DNA of 64,000 bases from Stenotrophomonas maltophilia (GTDB lineage: Bacteria > Pseudomonadota > Gammaproteobacteria > Xanthomonadales > Xanthomonadaceae): contig NZ_NIVS01000017.1 in NCBI RefSeq assembly GCF_002205165.1, forward strand, positions 1-64,000, written 5' to 3'. The notes below the pieces were generated by a model, which was not told the origin of the DNA, made no database searches, and saw nothing but the letters and a program-made list of their open reading frames with translations. Shown one piece after another: positions 52,296-62,462 of the stretch. A program made the position numbers and the translations under genes. The first letter of the stretch is position 1. Each line of letters begins with the position of its first letter.

Positions 52296-54368
52296 ATGAA
52301 GAACCGGGCTCCGGGCGCAGTGCGTCCGCTCAAGTATGTGTCGACGCTGCTGCTGGCCTTGGCCAGCAGTTCCGCCATGGCCCTGGGCCTGGGCGATATC
52401 CGGGTGCTGTCCAAGCCGGGCCAGCCGTTGCTGGCCGAAATCCCCGTCATTTCCGCCGATCCGTCCGAGCTGGAAAACCTCCGCGTCGCGCTGGCCTCGC
52501 CGGCGACGTTTGCCCGGGTCGGGCTGGAGCCGCCGTCCGGGCTGGTCAGCGAACTGCAGTTCGAGTTGACCCGCAATGCGCAGGGCCGAGCCGTGGTGCG
52601 CGTCAGCAGCCATGCGCCGGTGGCCACCCCCTCGTTGAATTTCCTGATCGAAGCCGATTGGGGGCAGGGCCGTCTGGTCCGTGAATATTCCGCCCTGGTG
52701 GATGCGCCCAACAGCGCCGCCGCCGTGGCCGAGCCGGAGATCGTCGCCCCGGCGGGCGCGATGTCCAATGCCATCATTCGTGAGCCGGCAGCGCCGGCGG
52801 CACCTGTCGCCGCCACGCCACCGCGCCGTGCAGAACCGGCGGCCCCGTCGCGCCCGGCCGCGCCACGCGCTGCACCTGCCGCGCCGGTTGCTGCGGCCGA
52901 TGGCAGCGTCACCGTCCAGCGCGGACAGACGCTGTCGCAGATCGCGGGCTCGCTGGCCCGGGAGCAGGGCATCAACCGCGACCAGGCGATGATCGCGCTG
53001 CTGCGGGCCAACCCCGAAGCCTTCATCCGTGGCAACGTGAACCTGCTCAAACAGGGCGCGGTGCTGCGCACGCCAGGCGCCGATGCGCTGGCGCAGATCG
53101 ATGCGCAGCAGGCCGCGGCGATCGTGCGCGAACACACCGCGCAGTGGCGGCAATCGCGGGCGGCGATCCCGCAACCGGCCGACAGTGGCGTCGCCACTGC
53201 ACCGGCACCGGCAACCGCGGCCCCGGCCGCCAACCAGGGCGCTCGCCTTGAAATCGCGCCGGCCGTTGCCGCCGCGGGCACCACCGCAGGTACAACCACC
53301 GGCACCGCTGCCGGCACCGAGGGCGACATGCTGGCGAACGAACAACTGCGACAGGCCAAAGAAGACGTTGCCACGCGCGATGCCGAGATCCAGGAACTGC
53401 GTCAGCGCGTAGCCGAGCTGGAAAAGCTCAAGGCGCAGCAGCAGTCGCTGATCGCGATGAAGGACACCGACCTGGCCGCCGCACAACAGCGTCTGGAGCA
53501 GGCACCCGGTACGCGCGACAGCGCGGGCGGTGGCTGGTACTGGCTGGGCCTGATCGTGCTGCTGCTGGTGGTCGGGGGCTGGGCGCTGGTGCGCCGTCGC
53601 AAGCCGTCGCCGCTGCCGCCGCTGGCGAACGATGGGCTTGAGGCTGCGTCGCTGGCCGCCGCCGTGCCTGCTGCTGATCAGGTGGACGAATTGGCGGCGC
53701 AGCACGATGACGCACAGCGCGTGCCCGACGAAGAAGCCGTTGCAGAGAACGATGTGTACGCCGGGCTCCGCCGCGAGCCGGTGTTCTCGCTGGCACCCTC
53801 CACGCACGATGCGCAGCCGCACGATCGCCTGGACGCGCCGCAGTGGAGTGCTGACGTGACGGACGAGGCGCCGGTGTTGCCCGAGGTCGAGGCCACCGCT
53901 GCGTCGGCCTACGGCATCGACGCCGACGCGCAGCATGTGACGGTGGATGATGCGCTGTTGCGTGAACCGGTGCCGCTGATCGAGCCGCCGGCCCACGCGC
54001 TGGAAGCCGCCGCACAGCCTTCGTTCCGTGGCGTCTTCGAATTCCCGGACGAATCGGTGACCGGTGAAGAACATCGTCTGGATGCGAGCGATGATCGCGC
54101 TGGCCTCGGCGCTGCGCCGGTCATCGCCAGTGCGGACGACACGGACCGCGCGGATGACATTGCCGATGCCGATGCCGCTGCTCCGCCGGTCGACGAGGCC
54201 CCCATCGCCCCGGTCGGCAGCCCTGGCCGCGACCGCCTGGAACTGGCCATTGCCTATCTGGACCTTGGCGACGCCGAGACCGCGCGCACCCTGCTGCACG
54301 AAGTGGCCGTCGGTGCCGACCCGCACAGCCAGGCCGAAGCGCGCGAACTGCTGGCGCGACTGGGATGA
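52296..54368 (+). CDS. fimV: FimV/HubP-type polar hub protein
   Basis: A 690-residue protein that organises the cell pole, type IV pili and peptidoglycan binding. Signal peptide is followed by the FimV N-terminal domain (LGDIRVLSKPGQPLLAEIP). A LysM-like unit lies near residues 205-255 (VTVQRGQTLSQIAGSL), a coiled coil near 345-390, one membrane helix near 411-430 (WYWLGLIVLLLVVGGWALV) and a long acidic cytoplasmic stretch. The C-terminal FimV TPR-like motif LELAIAYLDLGDAETARTLL ends the protein. It is shorter than Pseudomonas FimV (about 919). Position after asd and before truA is the conserved one. Confidence 0.93.
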   Translation: MKNRAPGAVRPLKYVSTLLLALASSSAMALGLGDIRVLSKPGQPLLAEIPVISADPSELENLRVALASPATFARVGLEPPSGLVSELQFELTRNAQGRAVVRVSSHAPVATPSLNFLIEADWGQGRLVREYSALVDAPNSAAAVAEPEIVAPAGAMSNAIIREPAAPAAPVAATPPRRAEPAAPSRPAAPRAAPAAPVAAADGSVTVQRGQTLSQIAGSLAREQGINRDQAMIALLRANPEAFIRGNVNLLKQGAVLRTPGADALAQIDAQQAAAIVREHTAQWRQSRAAIPQPADSGVATAPAPATAAPAANQGARLEIAPAVAAAGTTAGTTTGTAAGTEGDMLANEQLRQAKEDVATRDAEIQELRQRVAELEKLKAQQQSLIAMKDTDLAAAQQRLEQAPGTRDSAGGGWYWLGLIVLLLVVGGWALVRRRKPSPLPPLANDGLEAASLAAAVPAADQVDELAAQHDDAQRVPDEEAVAENDVYAGLRREPVFSLAPSTHDAQPHDRLDAPQWSADVTDEAPVLPEVEATAASAYGIDADAQHVTVDDALLREPVPLIEPPAHALEAAAQPSFRGVFEFPDESVTGEEHRLDASDDRAGLGAAPVIASADDTDRADDIADADAAAPPVDEAPIAPVGSPGRDRLELAIAYLDLGDAETARTLLHEVAVGADPHSQAEARELLARLG

Positions 54369-54745
54369 GCGACGTCCGCCCGTTGGCAACCCGCGAACGC
54401 CGCCTTGATTACGTCGAGTTCGCCTCGCGCGATCCGGCCGCCAGCCGCCGGTTCTTCGAGCAGGTGTTCGGCTGGTCGTTCGTGGATTACGGCCCGGACT
54501 ACACCGCCTTCGATGATGGCCGCCTCCAGGGCGGCTTCTTCCGCGGCGCGCCGCAGACCGCCTCGGGTGGGGCGCCGTTGCTGGTGATCTACGCCGATGA
54601 TCTGCAGCCGATGCTGGAGGCCGTGCTGGCCCAGGGCGGGCAGATCATCAAACCGGTGTTCGCCTTCCCGGGCGGGAGCCGGTTCCAGTTCCTGGAACCC
54701 GGTGGCAACGAGCTGGCCGTGTGGTCCGAGCGCAACGCGACCTGA
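54365..54745 (+). CDS. VOC (glyoxalase/bleomycin-resistance fold) protein
   Basis: A 126-residue cytoplasmic protein with one vicinal-oxygen-chelate domain: [23 protein letters not shown] (described in parts), then [16 protein letters not shown] with a conserved Glu as a metal ligand. Members include lyases and antibiotic-binding proteins; the function here is unknown. Its start overlaps the fimV stop (ATGA), so it is inserted into the otherwise conserved fimV-truA junction and translated in step with fimV. Confidence 0.88.
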   Translation: MSDVRPLATRERRLDYVEFASRDPAASRRFFEQVFGWSFVDYGPDYTAFDDGRLQGGFFRGAPQTASGGAPLLVIYADDLQPMLEAVLAQGGQIIKPVFAFPGGSRFQFLEPGGNELAVWSERNAT

Positions 54746-54792
54746 TGCACCCCCGGCGACTGCGCCGGTCCCCCAAAACACAGAGGTTCACC

Positions 54793-55566
54793 ATGCGCTA
54801 CGCACTGGGCGTGGAATACGACGGCAGCGAATTCAAAGGCTGGCAGCAGCTCGGTGAGAGCGGCTGCCCGAGCGTGCAGGCCAGCCTGCAGGAGGCGCTG
54901 TCCTCGGTGGCCAATGCACCGATCCAGGTCGTGTGTGCCGGGCGTACCGATGCGGGCGTGCATGGCGAATGCCAGGTCGTGCATTTCGATACCGAGGTCG
55001 TGCGCGATCCGCGCAGCTGGATGCTGGGCACCACCACCCGCCTGCCGCGCTCGATCGCCGTGCGCTGGTGCGTTCCGGTGGCCGATGAGTTCCATGCGCG
55101 CTTCGCCGCGCGCGCGCGCCGCTACCGCTATCGCCTGCTCAACCGCCAGGTCCGCCCGGCGCTGTATCGGCAGACCCTGAGCTGGGAGCGCCGGCCGCTG
55201 GATGCCGGGCTGATGCATGCGGCAGGGCAGGCCCTGCTGGGCGAGAACGACTTCAGTGCCTTCCGCAGCGTGCAATGCGAGGCCCTGCACGCGCGCCGGA
55301 ACATGCAGTCGCTCTCGGTGACCCGCCAGGGGGAGGTGGTGGAGGTCGCCGTTCAGGCCAATGCATTCCTTCATCACATGGTGCGCAATATCGTCGGTTC
55401 ATTGATCCTGGTCGGTTGTGGTGAGCAACCGGTCTCGTGGATGGAGCAGCTGCTGGCCGGGCGCGACCGCACCGTGGCCGGCCCGACCGCTCCGCCGCAG
55501 GGATTGGTCTTCGTTGGTCCCCTGTACCCCGACAACTGGCAGCTGCCTGCCGAGGTCACCTTATGA
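54793..55566 (+). CDS. truA: tRNA pseudouridine(38-40) synthase
   Basis: A 257-residue enzyme that makes pseudouridine in the tRNA anticodon stem-loop. The catalytic Asp53 is in AGRTDAGVH. Other family segments are [13 protein letters not shown] at the N-terminus and [14 protein letters not shown] near residue 195. The ATG follows CAGAGG. The last codons overlap the trpF ATG (TTATGA), so truA and trpF are coupled, as in Pseudomonas. Confidence 0.96.
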   Translation: MRYALGVEYDGSEFKGWQQLGESGCPSVQASLQEALSSVANAPIQVVCAGRTDAGVHGECQVVHFDTEVVRDPRSWMLGTTTRLPRSIAVRWCVPVADEFHARFAARARRYRYRLLNRQVRPALYRQTLSWERRPLDAGLMHAAGQALLGENDFSAFRSVQCEALHARRNMQSLSVTRQGEVVEVAVQANAFLHHMVRNIVGSLILVGCGEQPVSWMEQLLAGRDRTVAGPTAPPQGLVFVGPLYPDNWQLPAEVTL

Positions 55567-56219
55567 GCCGCTCCTTCTACCGCACCCGTATCAAGTTCTG
55601 CGGCATGACCCGTGCCGGCGATGTGCGCCTGGCCGGCGAGCTCGGCGTGGACGCGGTGGGTTTCATCTTCGCCCGCGAGAGCAAGCGCCGGGTCGCGCCG
55701 GCCGAGGCACGCGCCATGCGTCAGGCGATCGCACCGATGGTGGATGTGGTGGCCTTGTTCCGCGACAACACCAAGGAAGAGGTGCGCGAAGTGCTGCGTA
55801 CCGTGCGGCCGACCCTGCTGCAGTTCCATGGCGATGAAGACGAGTCGTTCTGCCGCAGCTTCAACATGCCGTACCTGAAGGCCGTGGCGATGGGCGGCAA
55901 AGACGAGGTCAACGCCCGTCAGCTGCAGTTGCGCTACCCCAGTGCGGCCGGGTTCCTGTTCGACAGCCACGCCCCCGGTGGCGGCGGCGGGACCGGCGTG
56001 GCCTTCGACTGGACCCGCCTGCCGACCGGCCTGCATCGTCCGTTCCTGCTGGCCGGCGGGATCACCCCGGACAACGTGTTCGATGCGATCGTCGCGACCC
56101 TGCCGTGGGGCGTGGATGTCTCCAGCGGTATCGAGTCCGAGCCGGGTATCAAGGACGGCTACAAGATGCGCAAGTTCGTGGAAGAAGTGCGCCGCGCGGA
56201 TTGCCACGAAGCGGATTGA
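55563..56219 (+). CDS. trpF: phosphoribosylanthranilate isomerase
   Basis: A 218-residue TIM-barrel enzyme of tryptophan synthesis. The general base Cys13 is in IKFCGMTR and the catalytic Asp near residue 137 in [13 protein letters not shown]. The phosphate-binding end motif [16 protein letters not shown] is present. It is separate from trpC and lies between truA and trpBA, the pseudomonad arrangement. A SMAG palindrome follows and separates it from the convergent LysR gene. Confidence 0.96.
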   Translation: MSRSFYRTRIKFCGMTRAGDVRLAGELGVDAVGFIFARESKRRVAPAEARAMRQAIAPMVDVVALFRDNTKEEVREVLRTVRPTLLQFHGDEDESFCRSFNMPYLKAVAMGGKDEVNARQLQLRYPSAAGFLFDSHAPGGGGGTGVAFDWTRLPTGLHRPFLLAGGITPDNVFDAIVATLPWGVDVSSGIESEPGIKDGYKMRKFVEEVRRADCHEAD

Positions 56220-56250
56220 TCCGCCCACCTTGGGCCTTGCGCCCAGCCCC

Positions 56251-56275
56251 GGTAGTGCCGGCCGTTGGCCGGCCC
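56251..56275 (+). repeat. SMAG-type GTAG palindrome after trpF
   Basis: GTAG head, then GCCGGCC-GTT-GGCCGGC, between the convergent trpF and LysR genes. It is the clearest SMAG-consensus copy in the window. Confidence 0.85.
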
Positions 56276-56293
56276 CCTGATACACCCGTGCAC

Positions 56294-57184
56294 TCATCCG
56301 TCCAGCTGCTCCCGCAGCCACCCGGCCAAGGCATCCACCCGGGCATCCGCAACGCCCTCCGGCGTCGCCAGGACCCAGAATCCGCCGGTCGCGCCGAATC
56401 CCCACGGCGCCAGCAGCCGGCCGGCCGCGAGCTCATCGGTCACCAGCGGCTCCGGCGCGATCGCCACGCCCAGCCCGGCAACCGCGGCTTCCAGCAGGTA
56501 GTAGAGATGCTCGAAGCCGCTGCCCAGCTGCAGCCGCGCCGGGTCCAGCCCATGCGACAGCGCCCATGCCGGCCATGCTTGCGGGCGCGACGTGGTGTGC
56601 AGCAGGGGCTCGGCCAGCAACGCTGACGGTGGCTGATGGCGCAACCGTGCCGCTGCCGGGTGGTGGGGGCTGATCACCACGCCCACGCGCTCCGGCGCCA
56701 GCTCCCGCACCTGCCAGCCACGCGGCCACGGCGGCTGGGCCAGCAGCAGCACCGCATCCAGGCTTTGCTGGTCGGCGGTGAAGCTGCCGTCCTGGGCGGA
56801 CCAGTGCAGCGGCAGCTGGGGCAGGGCGCTCTGCAGAGTTTGCAGGCGCGGAATCATCCAGCGCGCCAGGATGCTGCCACTGCAGCCGAGCACCAGCGCG
56901 TCGGGCCGCTGCTGGCGCTTGAGCGCCACCACCGCGTCGCGGATCTGTTCGAAGGCACCCTCGCAAGCCGCCTGCAGGTCCTCACCGGCGCGGGTCAGGC
57001 GCAGCCCACGTCCCTCGCGCTGGAACAACGCGACACCCAGATGTTCCTCCAGCAGGCGCAGCTGGCGGCTGATCGCGCCATGGGTGACATGCAGGGCCTC
57101 GGCCGCCCGGCCGACCCCGCCCAGACGAGCAGCGGCCTCGAAGCTGCGCAGGGCATTGAGCGGGGGCAACGGTCCGTCGGTCAT
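56294..57184 (-). CDS. LysR-family regulator divergent from trpBA (TrpI-like)
   Basis: A 296-residue transcription regulator. The N-terminal helix-turn-helix is LRSFEAAARLGGVGRAAEALHVTHGAISRQLRLLE (quoted in parts) in the GcvA/TrpI subgroup, and the rest is a periplasmic-binding-like effector domain. It is transcribed away from trpB across 95 bp that contain clustered TGACAG motifs. In Pseudomonas TrpI sits at the same place and activates trpBA with indoleglycerol phosphate; the same role is likely here by position. I cannot confirm the effector, so no symbol is given. Confidence 0.88.
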   Translation of the reverse strand: MTDGPLPPLNALRSFEAAARLGGVGRAAEALHVTHGAISRQLRLLEEHLGVALFQREGRGLRLTRAGEDLQAACEGAFEQIRDAVVALKRQQRPDALVLGCSGSILARWMIPRLQTLQSALPQLPLHWSAQDGSFTADQQSLDAVLLLAQPPWPRGWQVRELAPERVGVVISPHHPAAARLRHQPPSALLAEPLLHTTSRPQAWPAWALSHGLDPARLQLGSGFEHLYYLLEAAVAGLGVAIAPEPLVTDELAAGRLLAPWGFGATGGFWVLATPEGVADARVDALAGWLREQLDG

Positions 57185-57193
57185 GTGAGTTTT

Positions 57194-57239
57194 CCTGACA
57201 GGTCGTGACAGATATTATCGATATTCCTGTCATGACAGG
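57194..57239. promoter_or_regulatory. LysR/trpB divergent operator region
   Basis: TGACAG occurs at 57196 and again ten bases on at 57206, so on the same face of the helix. A perfect 14-bp palindrome CCTGTCATGACAGG fills 57226-57239. Between them lies ATATTATCGATATT, which can supply -10 regions in both directions. The layout fits a LysR regulator with a recognition and an activation site. Confidence 0.7.
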
Positions 57240-57279
57240 TGCGTTAAATTGGCAGCCTGTCTCCACCGGCTGTCTCGCT

Positions 57280-58506
57280 ATGTCTGCCTCCCCCGTCTCC
57301 CCCATCGTCGATTTCCATGCCTACCCCGATGCCAACGGCCATTTCGGCCGCTACGGCGGGAGTTTCGTCGCCGAGACCCTGATCGGGCCGCTGCAGGAAC
57401 TGGCCGCCGCCTATGACCAGGCGCGCCGCGATCCGGCCTTCATCGCCGCCTACGACAAGGACCTCACCCATTACGTGGGCCGGCCCAGCCCGATCTACCA
57501 CGCCGAGCGGCTCAGCCAGCAGGTGGGCGGCGCGCAGATCCTGCTCAAGCGTGAGGATCTGAACCACACCGGCGCGCACAAGATCAACAACACCATCGGC
57601 CAGGCGCTGCTCGCCGCGCGGATGGGCAAGAAGCGCATCATCGCCGAGACCGGGGCCGGCCAGCACGGTGTGGCCAGTGCCACCGTGGCCGCCCGCCTGG
57701 GCCTGGAGTGCGTGGTGTACATGGGCGCCACCGACATCGAGCGGCAGAAGATCAACGTCTACCGCATGAAGCTGCTCGGCGCGACGGTGGTGCCGGTCAC
57801 CTCCGGCTCGGCCACGCTCAAGGACGCGCTCAACGAAGCCATGCGCGACTGGGTCACCAATGTGCGCGACACCTTCTACATCATCGGCACGGTGGCCGGC
57901 CCGGATCCGTACCCGCGCATGGTGCGCGATTTCAACGCCATCGTCGGCCGCGAGGCGCGCGCGCAGATGCTCACCGATCACGGCAGACTGCCCGATGCGA
58001 TCACTGCCTGCGTCGGCGGCGGCAGCAATGCGATCGGCCTGTTCCATGCGTTCCTCAACGATCGCGACGTGCGCATCGTCGGCGCCGAAGCGGCTGGCGA
58101 TGGCATCCAGACCGGCCGCCATGCCGCCTCCATCGCGGCCGGCCGCCCGGGCGTGCTGCATGGCAACCGCACCTATGTGATCTGCGACGACGACGGCCAG
58201 ATCACCGAAACCCATTCGGTCTCGGCCGGTCTGGACTATCCGGGCGTCGGCCCGGAGCACGCCTTCCTGGCCGATGCCGGGCGCGCCGAGTACGTCGGCA
58301 TCACCGATGACGAAGCGCTCGCCGCGTTCCACCAGCTGGCGCACAGCGAAGGCATCCTGGCGGCGCTGGAATCCAGCCATGCGGTGGCCCAGGCGATCAA
58401 GATCGCGCGCGATCTGCCGCGCGACAAGCTGGTGCTGTGCAACCTGTCCGGCCGTGGCGACAAGGACGTGCATACCATCGCCGCACGCGAGGGTCTGGTC
58501 CTGTGA
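57280..58506 (+). CDS. trpB: tryptophan synthase beta chain
   Basis: A 408-residue PLP enzyme that joins indole and serine to form tryptophan. PLP binds Lys101 in [12 protein letters not shown]. The phosphate loop is [27 protein letters not shown] at the N-terminus and KREDLNHTG are family hallmarks. It works as an alpha2-beta2 complex with TrpA. Between the two genes an extra lipoprotein gene is inserted, which overlaps the trpB stop by four bases. Expression is probably set by the divergent LysR protein. Confidence 0.97.
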   Translation: MSASPVSPIVDFHAYPDANGHFGRYGGSFVAETLIGPLQELAAAYDQARRDPAFIAAYDKDLTHYVGRPSPIYHAERLSQQVGGAQILLKREDLNHTGAHKINNTIGQALLAARMGKKRIIAETGAGQHGVASATVAARLGLECVVYMGATDIERQKINVYRMKLLGATVVPVTSGSATLKDALNEAMRDWVTNVRDTFYIIGTVAGPDPYPRMVRDFNAIVGREARAQMLTDHGRLPDAITACVGGGSNAIGLFHAFLNDRDVRIVGAEAAGDGIQTGRHAASIAAGRPGVLHGNRTYVICDDDGQITETHSVSAGLDYPGVGPEHAFLADAGRAEYVGITDDEALAAFHQLAHSEGILAALESSHAVAQAIKIARDLPRDKLVLCNLSGRGDKDVHTIAAREGLVL

Positions 58507-59201
58507 ATCCGCTGCTGCGCCAGGGAAGTGCGCTGCTGATGGTGGTCGGCCTGACCGGATGTACGCCGCCGGATCCGCCGGTATTGCCGGCGCCTGCTGC
58601 AGCGGTGGGCGCGGTTGCGCCGGCGCGGCAACTGGCCAGCAATGACGATGACATCGCCCACCGCCCGATCGAGGATGAGCCGCCGCCGCCGGCCGCAGCG
58701 GAGGCTGCCGTTGTGGACGAGGCCGCGCCGTCGGTGGTCTCGGTCGCGCTGGATCACGCCGGCGATGTGCTGATCGGGCAGCGCTTCACCGAGCTCGCTG
58801 CCGATGGCCCGTGGCATTCGGCCGGCCTGAGCGAAGGCGAGCCCGGCGGTGCCTGCGAATACTACGAGCGGGGCAATCTGCCCGAAGGCGTCTCGATGAT
58901 GGTCGAGGATGACCACGTGCAGCGCTTCGAGCTGGCCCCGATCGAGGAGTCCTACGAGGCCATCACACAGCCGGGGCCGTTCGGCCTGCGCCTGGGCATG
59001 ACGTTGGATGAAGCGCTCAAGCGCCTGCCGCCCGGCAGCACCCGCGCGCCGCATGCCTATGACCCGGAAACGGGCGAGTACCTGACCTGGCAGGACCCCG
59101 GCTCGGATCTGGCGATCCGGCTGGAGATCTTCGACGGGGTGATATCGAAGCTGTACTGGGGCGCCAGTGGCGCCGTTGAACTGATTGAAGGATGTGCCTG
59201 A
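58503..59201 (+). CDS. lipoprotein of unknown function inside trpBA
   Basis: A 232-residue predicted lipoprotein; lipobox is VGLTGC. An Ala/Pro/Asp-rich, disordered linker precedes a folded C-terminal domain with [20 protein letters not shown] and [19 protein letters not shown], reminiscent of small periplasmic binding modules. I do not recognise the family. The GTG start overlaps the trpB stop (GTGA) and the gene ends one base before the trpA start. All three genes are thus made together, although a surface lipoprotein has no evident role in tryptophan synthesis. Confidence 0.8.
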   Translation: MNPLLRQGSALLMVVGLTGCTPPDPPVLPAPAAAVGAVAPARQLASNDDDIAHRPIEDEPPPPAAAEAAVVDEAAPSVVSVALDHAGDVLIGQRFTELAADGPWHSAGLSEGEPGGACEYYERGNLPEGVSMMVEDDHVQRFELAPIEESYEAITQPGPFGLRLGMTLDEALKRLPPGSTRAPHAYDPETGEYLTWQDPGSDLAIRLEIFDGVISKLYWGASGAVELIEGCA

Positions 59202-59202
59202 G

Positions 59203-60024
59203 ATGTCCGTGGACCGTATCGATGCCTGTTTTGCCCGCCTGCGCGATGAACGTCGCAAGGCGCTGATTCCCTTCATCACGGCCGGCGATCCGGGCCTGGA
59301 CGCCACCGTGCCGGTGATGCATGCGCTGGCCGCCGCCGGTGCGGACGTCATCGAACTGGGGGTGCCGTTCTCCGACCCGATGGCCGATGGCCCGACCATC
59401 CAGCGCAGCTCCGAGCGTGCGCTGGCGCGGGGGGCAGGGCTGCGCTATGTGCTGGAAACCGTCGCTGCGTTCCGCAAGGACGACGCCACCACGCCGGTGG
59501 TGCTGATGGGCTACCTCAATCCGATCGAGATCCACGGCACGGCCCGCTTCGCGCAGTCCGCCATCGCCGCGGGCGTGGACGGCATCCTGCTGGTCGATCT
59601 GCCGCCGGAAGAAGCGGCCGAAACCCGCGAGATCTTCACCGCGGCGGGCCTGGCGCTGATCCTGCTGGCCTCGCCGACGACCGCCGATACCCGACTGGAT
59701 ACCCTGTCCGCGATGGCCCAGGGCTATCTGTACTACGTCAGCTTCGCCGGCGTGACCGGGGCGTCCGAGCGCTTGGACAGCAGCGCTGCCAGTGCCCGCC
59801 TGCGTGATCTGCGCCGCCGCTCCAGCGTGCCGGTGGTGGCGGGCTTCGGCATCAAGGATGCGGCCAGTGCCGCGGCCATGGCCGTGGAGGCCGATGGCGT
59901 GGTGGTGGGCAGCGCGCTGGTGGCTGCATTGGGCCAGGCGCCCGATGCCACGGCCGCGGCACAGACCGCGCAGGCATTCCTCACGCCGCTGCGACGCGCC
60001 CTCGACGCCGCCGGAAGCACGTAA
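59203..60024 (+). CDS. trpA: tryptophan synthase alpha chain
   Basis: A 273-residue TIM-barrel subunit that cleaves indole-3-glycerol phosphate and passes indole to TrpB. The catalytic Glu51 and Asp62 lie in ELGVPFSDPMADGP. The phosphate-binding GFGIKDAASAA and GSALV segments are present, as is the loop YLYYVSFAGVTGA. The ATG is preferred over one six codons earlier because GAAGGATG precedes it at a workable distance and the family starts with SVDRID-like sequence. Two hairpins follow before accD. Confidence 0.96.
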   Translation: MSVDRIDACFARLRDERRKALIPFITAGDPGLDATVPVMHALAAAGADVIELGVPFSDPMADGPTIQRSSERALARGAGLRYVLETVAAFRKDDATTPVVLMGYLNPIEIHGTARFAQSAIAAGVDGILLVDLPPEEAAETREIFTAAGLALILLASPTTADTRLDTLSAMAQGYLYYVSFAGVTGASERLDSSAASARLRDLRRRSSVPVVAGFGIKDAASAAAMAVEADGVVVGSALVAALGQAPDATAAAQTAQAFLTPLRRALDAAGST

Positions 60025-60074
60025 ACGTACGTACCAGAATGGTTTACGTCAGCCCCCCGGCAACCGCCGGGGGG
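60019..60074 (+). promoter_or_regulatory. two hairpins between trpA and accD
   Basis: Arms ACGTAAAC/GTTTACGT (60019-60049), the left arm overlapping the trpA stop, are followed by CCCCCCGGC-AACC-GCCGGGGGG (60053-60074). No T tract follows. They may partly terminate or process the trp transcript ahead of accD. Confidence 0.5.
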
Positions 60075-60153
60075 TGCCCGAGCATGGAAACGGTGAGCTA
60101 GACTGTCCGCCTTTGCGGCCCCCGGGCCGCCCTGAACGGAAGTAGCATCCCGC

Positions 60154-61037
<884 letters not shown>

Positions 61038-61038
<1 letters not shown>

Positions 61039-62390
61039 TGGCGTCGCGCAAGTATTTCGGCACCGACGGCATCCGCGGCAAGGTCGGTGAGGGCGTCATC
61101 TCCGCCGATTTCGTGCTGCGCCTGGGCAATGCGCTCGGGCGCGCGCTGACCGAACGCAACGGGCACCGCCCGGTGGTGGTGATCGGCAAGGACACGCGCA
61201 TCTCCGGCTACATGTTCGAAGCCGCGCTGGAGGCCGGGCTGGTCGCCGCCGGTGCGGACGTGCAGCTGCTCGGCCCGATGCCGACGCCCGCCGTGGCCTT
61301 CCTCACCCGCACCCTCGGTGCGGATGCAGGCATCGTCATCAGCGCCTCGCACAACCCGCACTACGACAACGGCATCAAGTTCTTCTCCGCCGATGGCGAG
61401 AAGCTCGATGACGCCACCGAGCTGGCGCTGGAAGCCGCGCTCGATGCGCCGTTCACCACGGTCGAGTCCGAGCGGCTGGGCAAGGCCATGCGTGCGCGCG
61501 ATGCGGTCGGTCGCTACATCGAATTCTGCAAGGCCAGCGTGCCGCGCGGTTTCGACCTGCGTGGGCTGAAGATCGTGCTCGACTGCGCGCACGGTGCCAC
61601 CTACCACGTTGCCCCGCTGCTGTTCCGCGAGATGGGCGCCGAGGTGGTCAGCATCGGCGATGCGCCCAACGGCCTGAACATCAACGATGGCGTCGGCTCG
61701 ATGCACATCGACAACCTGGCCGCGAAAGTGCGCGAGGTCGGCGCCGATTTCGGCATCGCCTTCGATGGCGATGGCGACCGCGTGTTGATGGCCGATGACC
61801 AGGGCAACCCGGTCGATGGCGATGACCTGCTGTTCGTGCTGGCCCAGGCCTGGCAGCGCAGCGGTCGCCTGCATGGCCCGGTGGTCGGCACGCTGATGAC
61901 CAACTTCGGCCTGGAGCAGGCCCTGGAACGCTTGAACATCCCGTTCCAGCGCAGCAACGTCGGTGACCGGTACGTGCATCAGGCACTGGTCGAAAACAAC
62001 GGTGTGCTCGGTGGCGAAGCCTCCGGTCACCTGCTGTGCCTGGATCGCGCCACCACCGGTGATGCGATCGTCAGTGCGCTGCAGGTGCTGGAAGTGCTGC
62101 GCCGTGACGGCACCTCGCTGCGCCAGGTGCTGTCGGTGCTCAACAAGGTGCCGCAGAAGACCGTCAACGTGCGTCTGCAGGGCGCGGCCAAGGCGACCGT
62201 GCAGGCCGAGAGCGTGCAGGCCGCGCTGGCAGCTGCGCAGCAGGCGGTGAAAGGGCGCGGTCGCGCGTTCCTGCGGCCCTCCGGCACCGAGCCGGTGGTG
62301 CGTGTCACTGTCGAGGCGGACAGCGCCGAGCTGATGCAGTCCACGCTGGACAGCCTCTCGGCGGCGGTGAAGGCGGCCGCCGCGGCCTGA
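61038..62390 (+). CDS. glmM: phosphoglucosamine mutase
   Basis: A 450-residue enzyme that converts glucosamine-6-phosphate to glucosamine-1-phosphate for cell-wall and lipopolysaccharide precursors. The phosphoserine is Ser104 in [13 protein letters not shown]. The magnesium loop is FDGDGDRV and the substrate-binding loop near the C-terminus is [11 protein letters not shown]. The length matches E. coli GlmM (445). Its ATG shares a base with the accD stop, so carboxylase and mutase subunits are translated together, joining membrane-lipid and wall-precursor supply. Confidence 0.97.
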
Positions 62391-62413
62391 GCCGGGCAGT
62401 GAGGCCGGAAACT

Positions 62414-62443
62414 GAAAACGCCCCGGGAAACCGGGGCGTTTTC
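62414..62443. terminator. bidirectional intrinsic terminator after glmM
   Basis: Stem GAAAACGCCCCGG-GAAA-CCGGGGCGTTTTC between convergent glmM and the deacetylase gene, with TTTT runs on both strands. Confidence 0.92.
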
Positions 62444-62462
62444 GTTGCAGCAGGCCGGCGCG

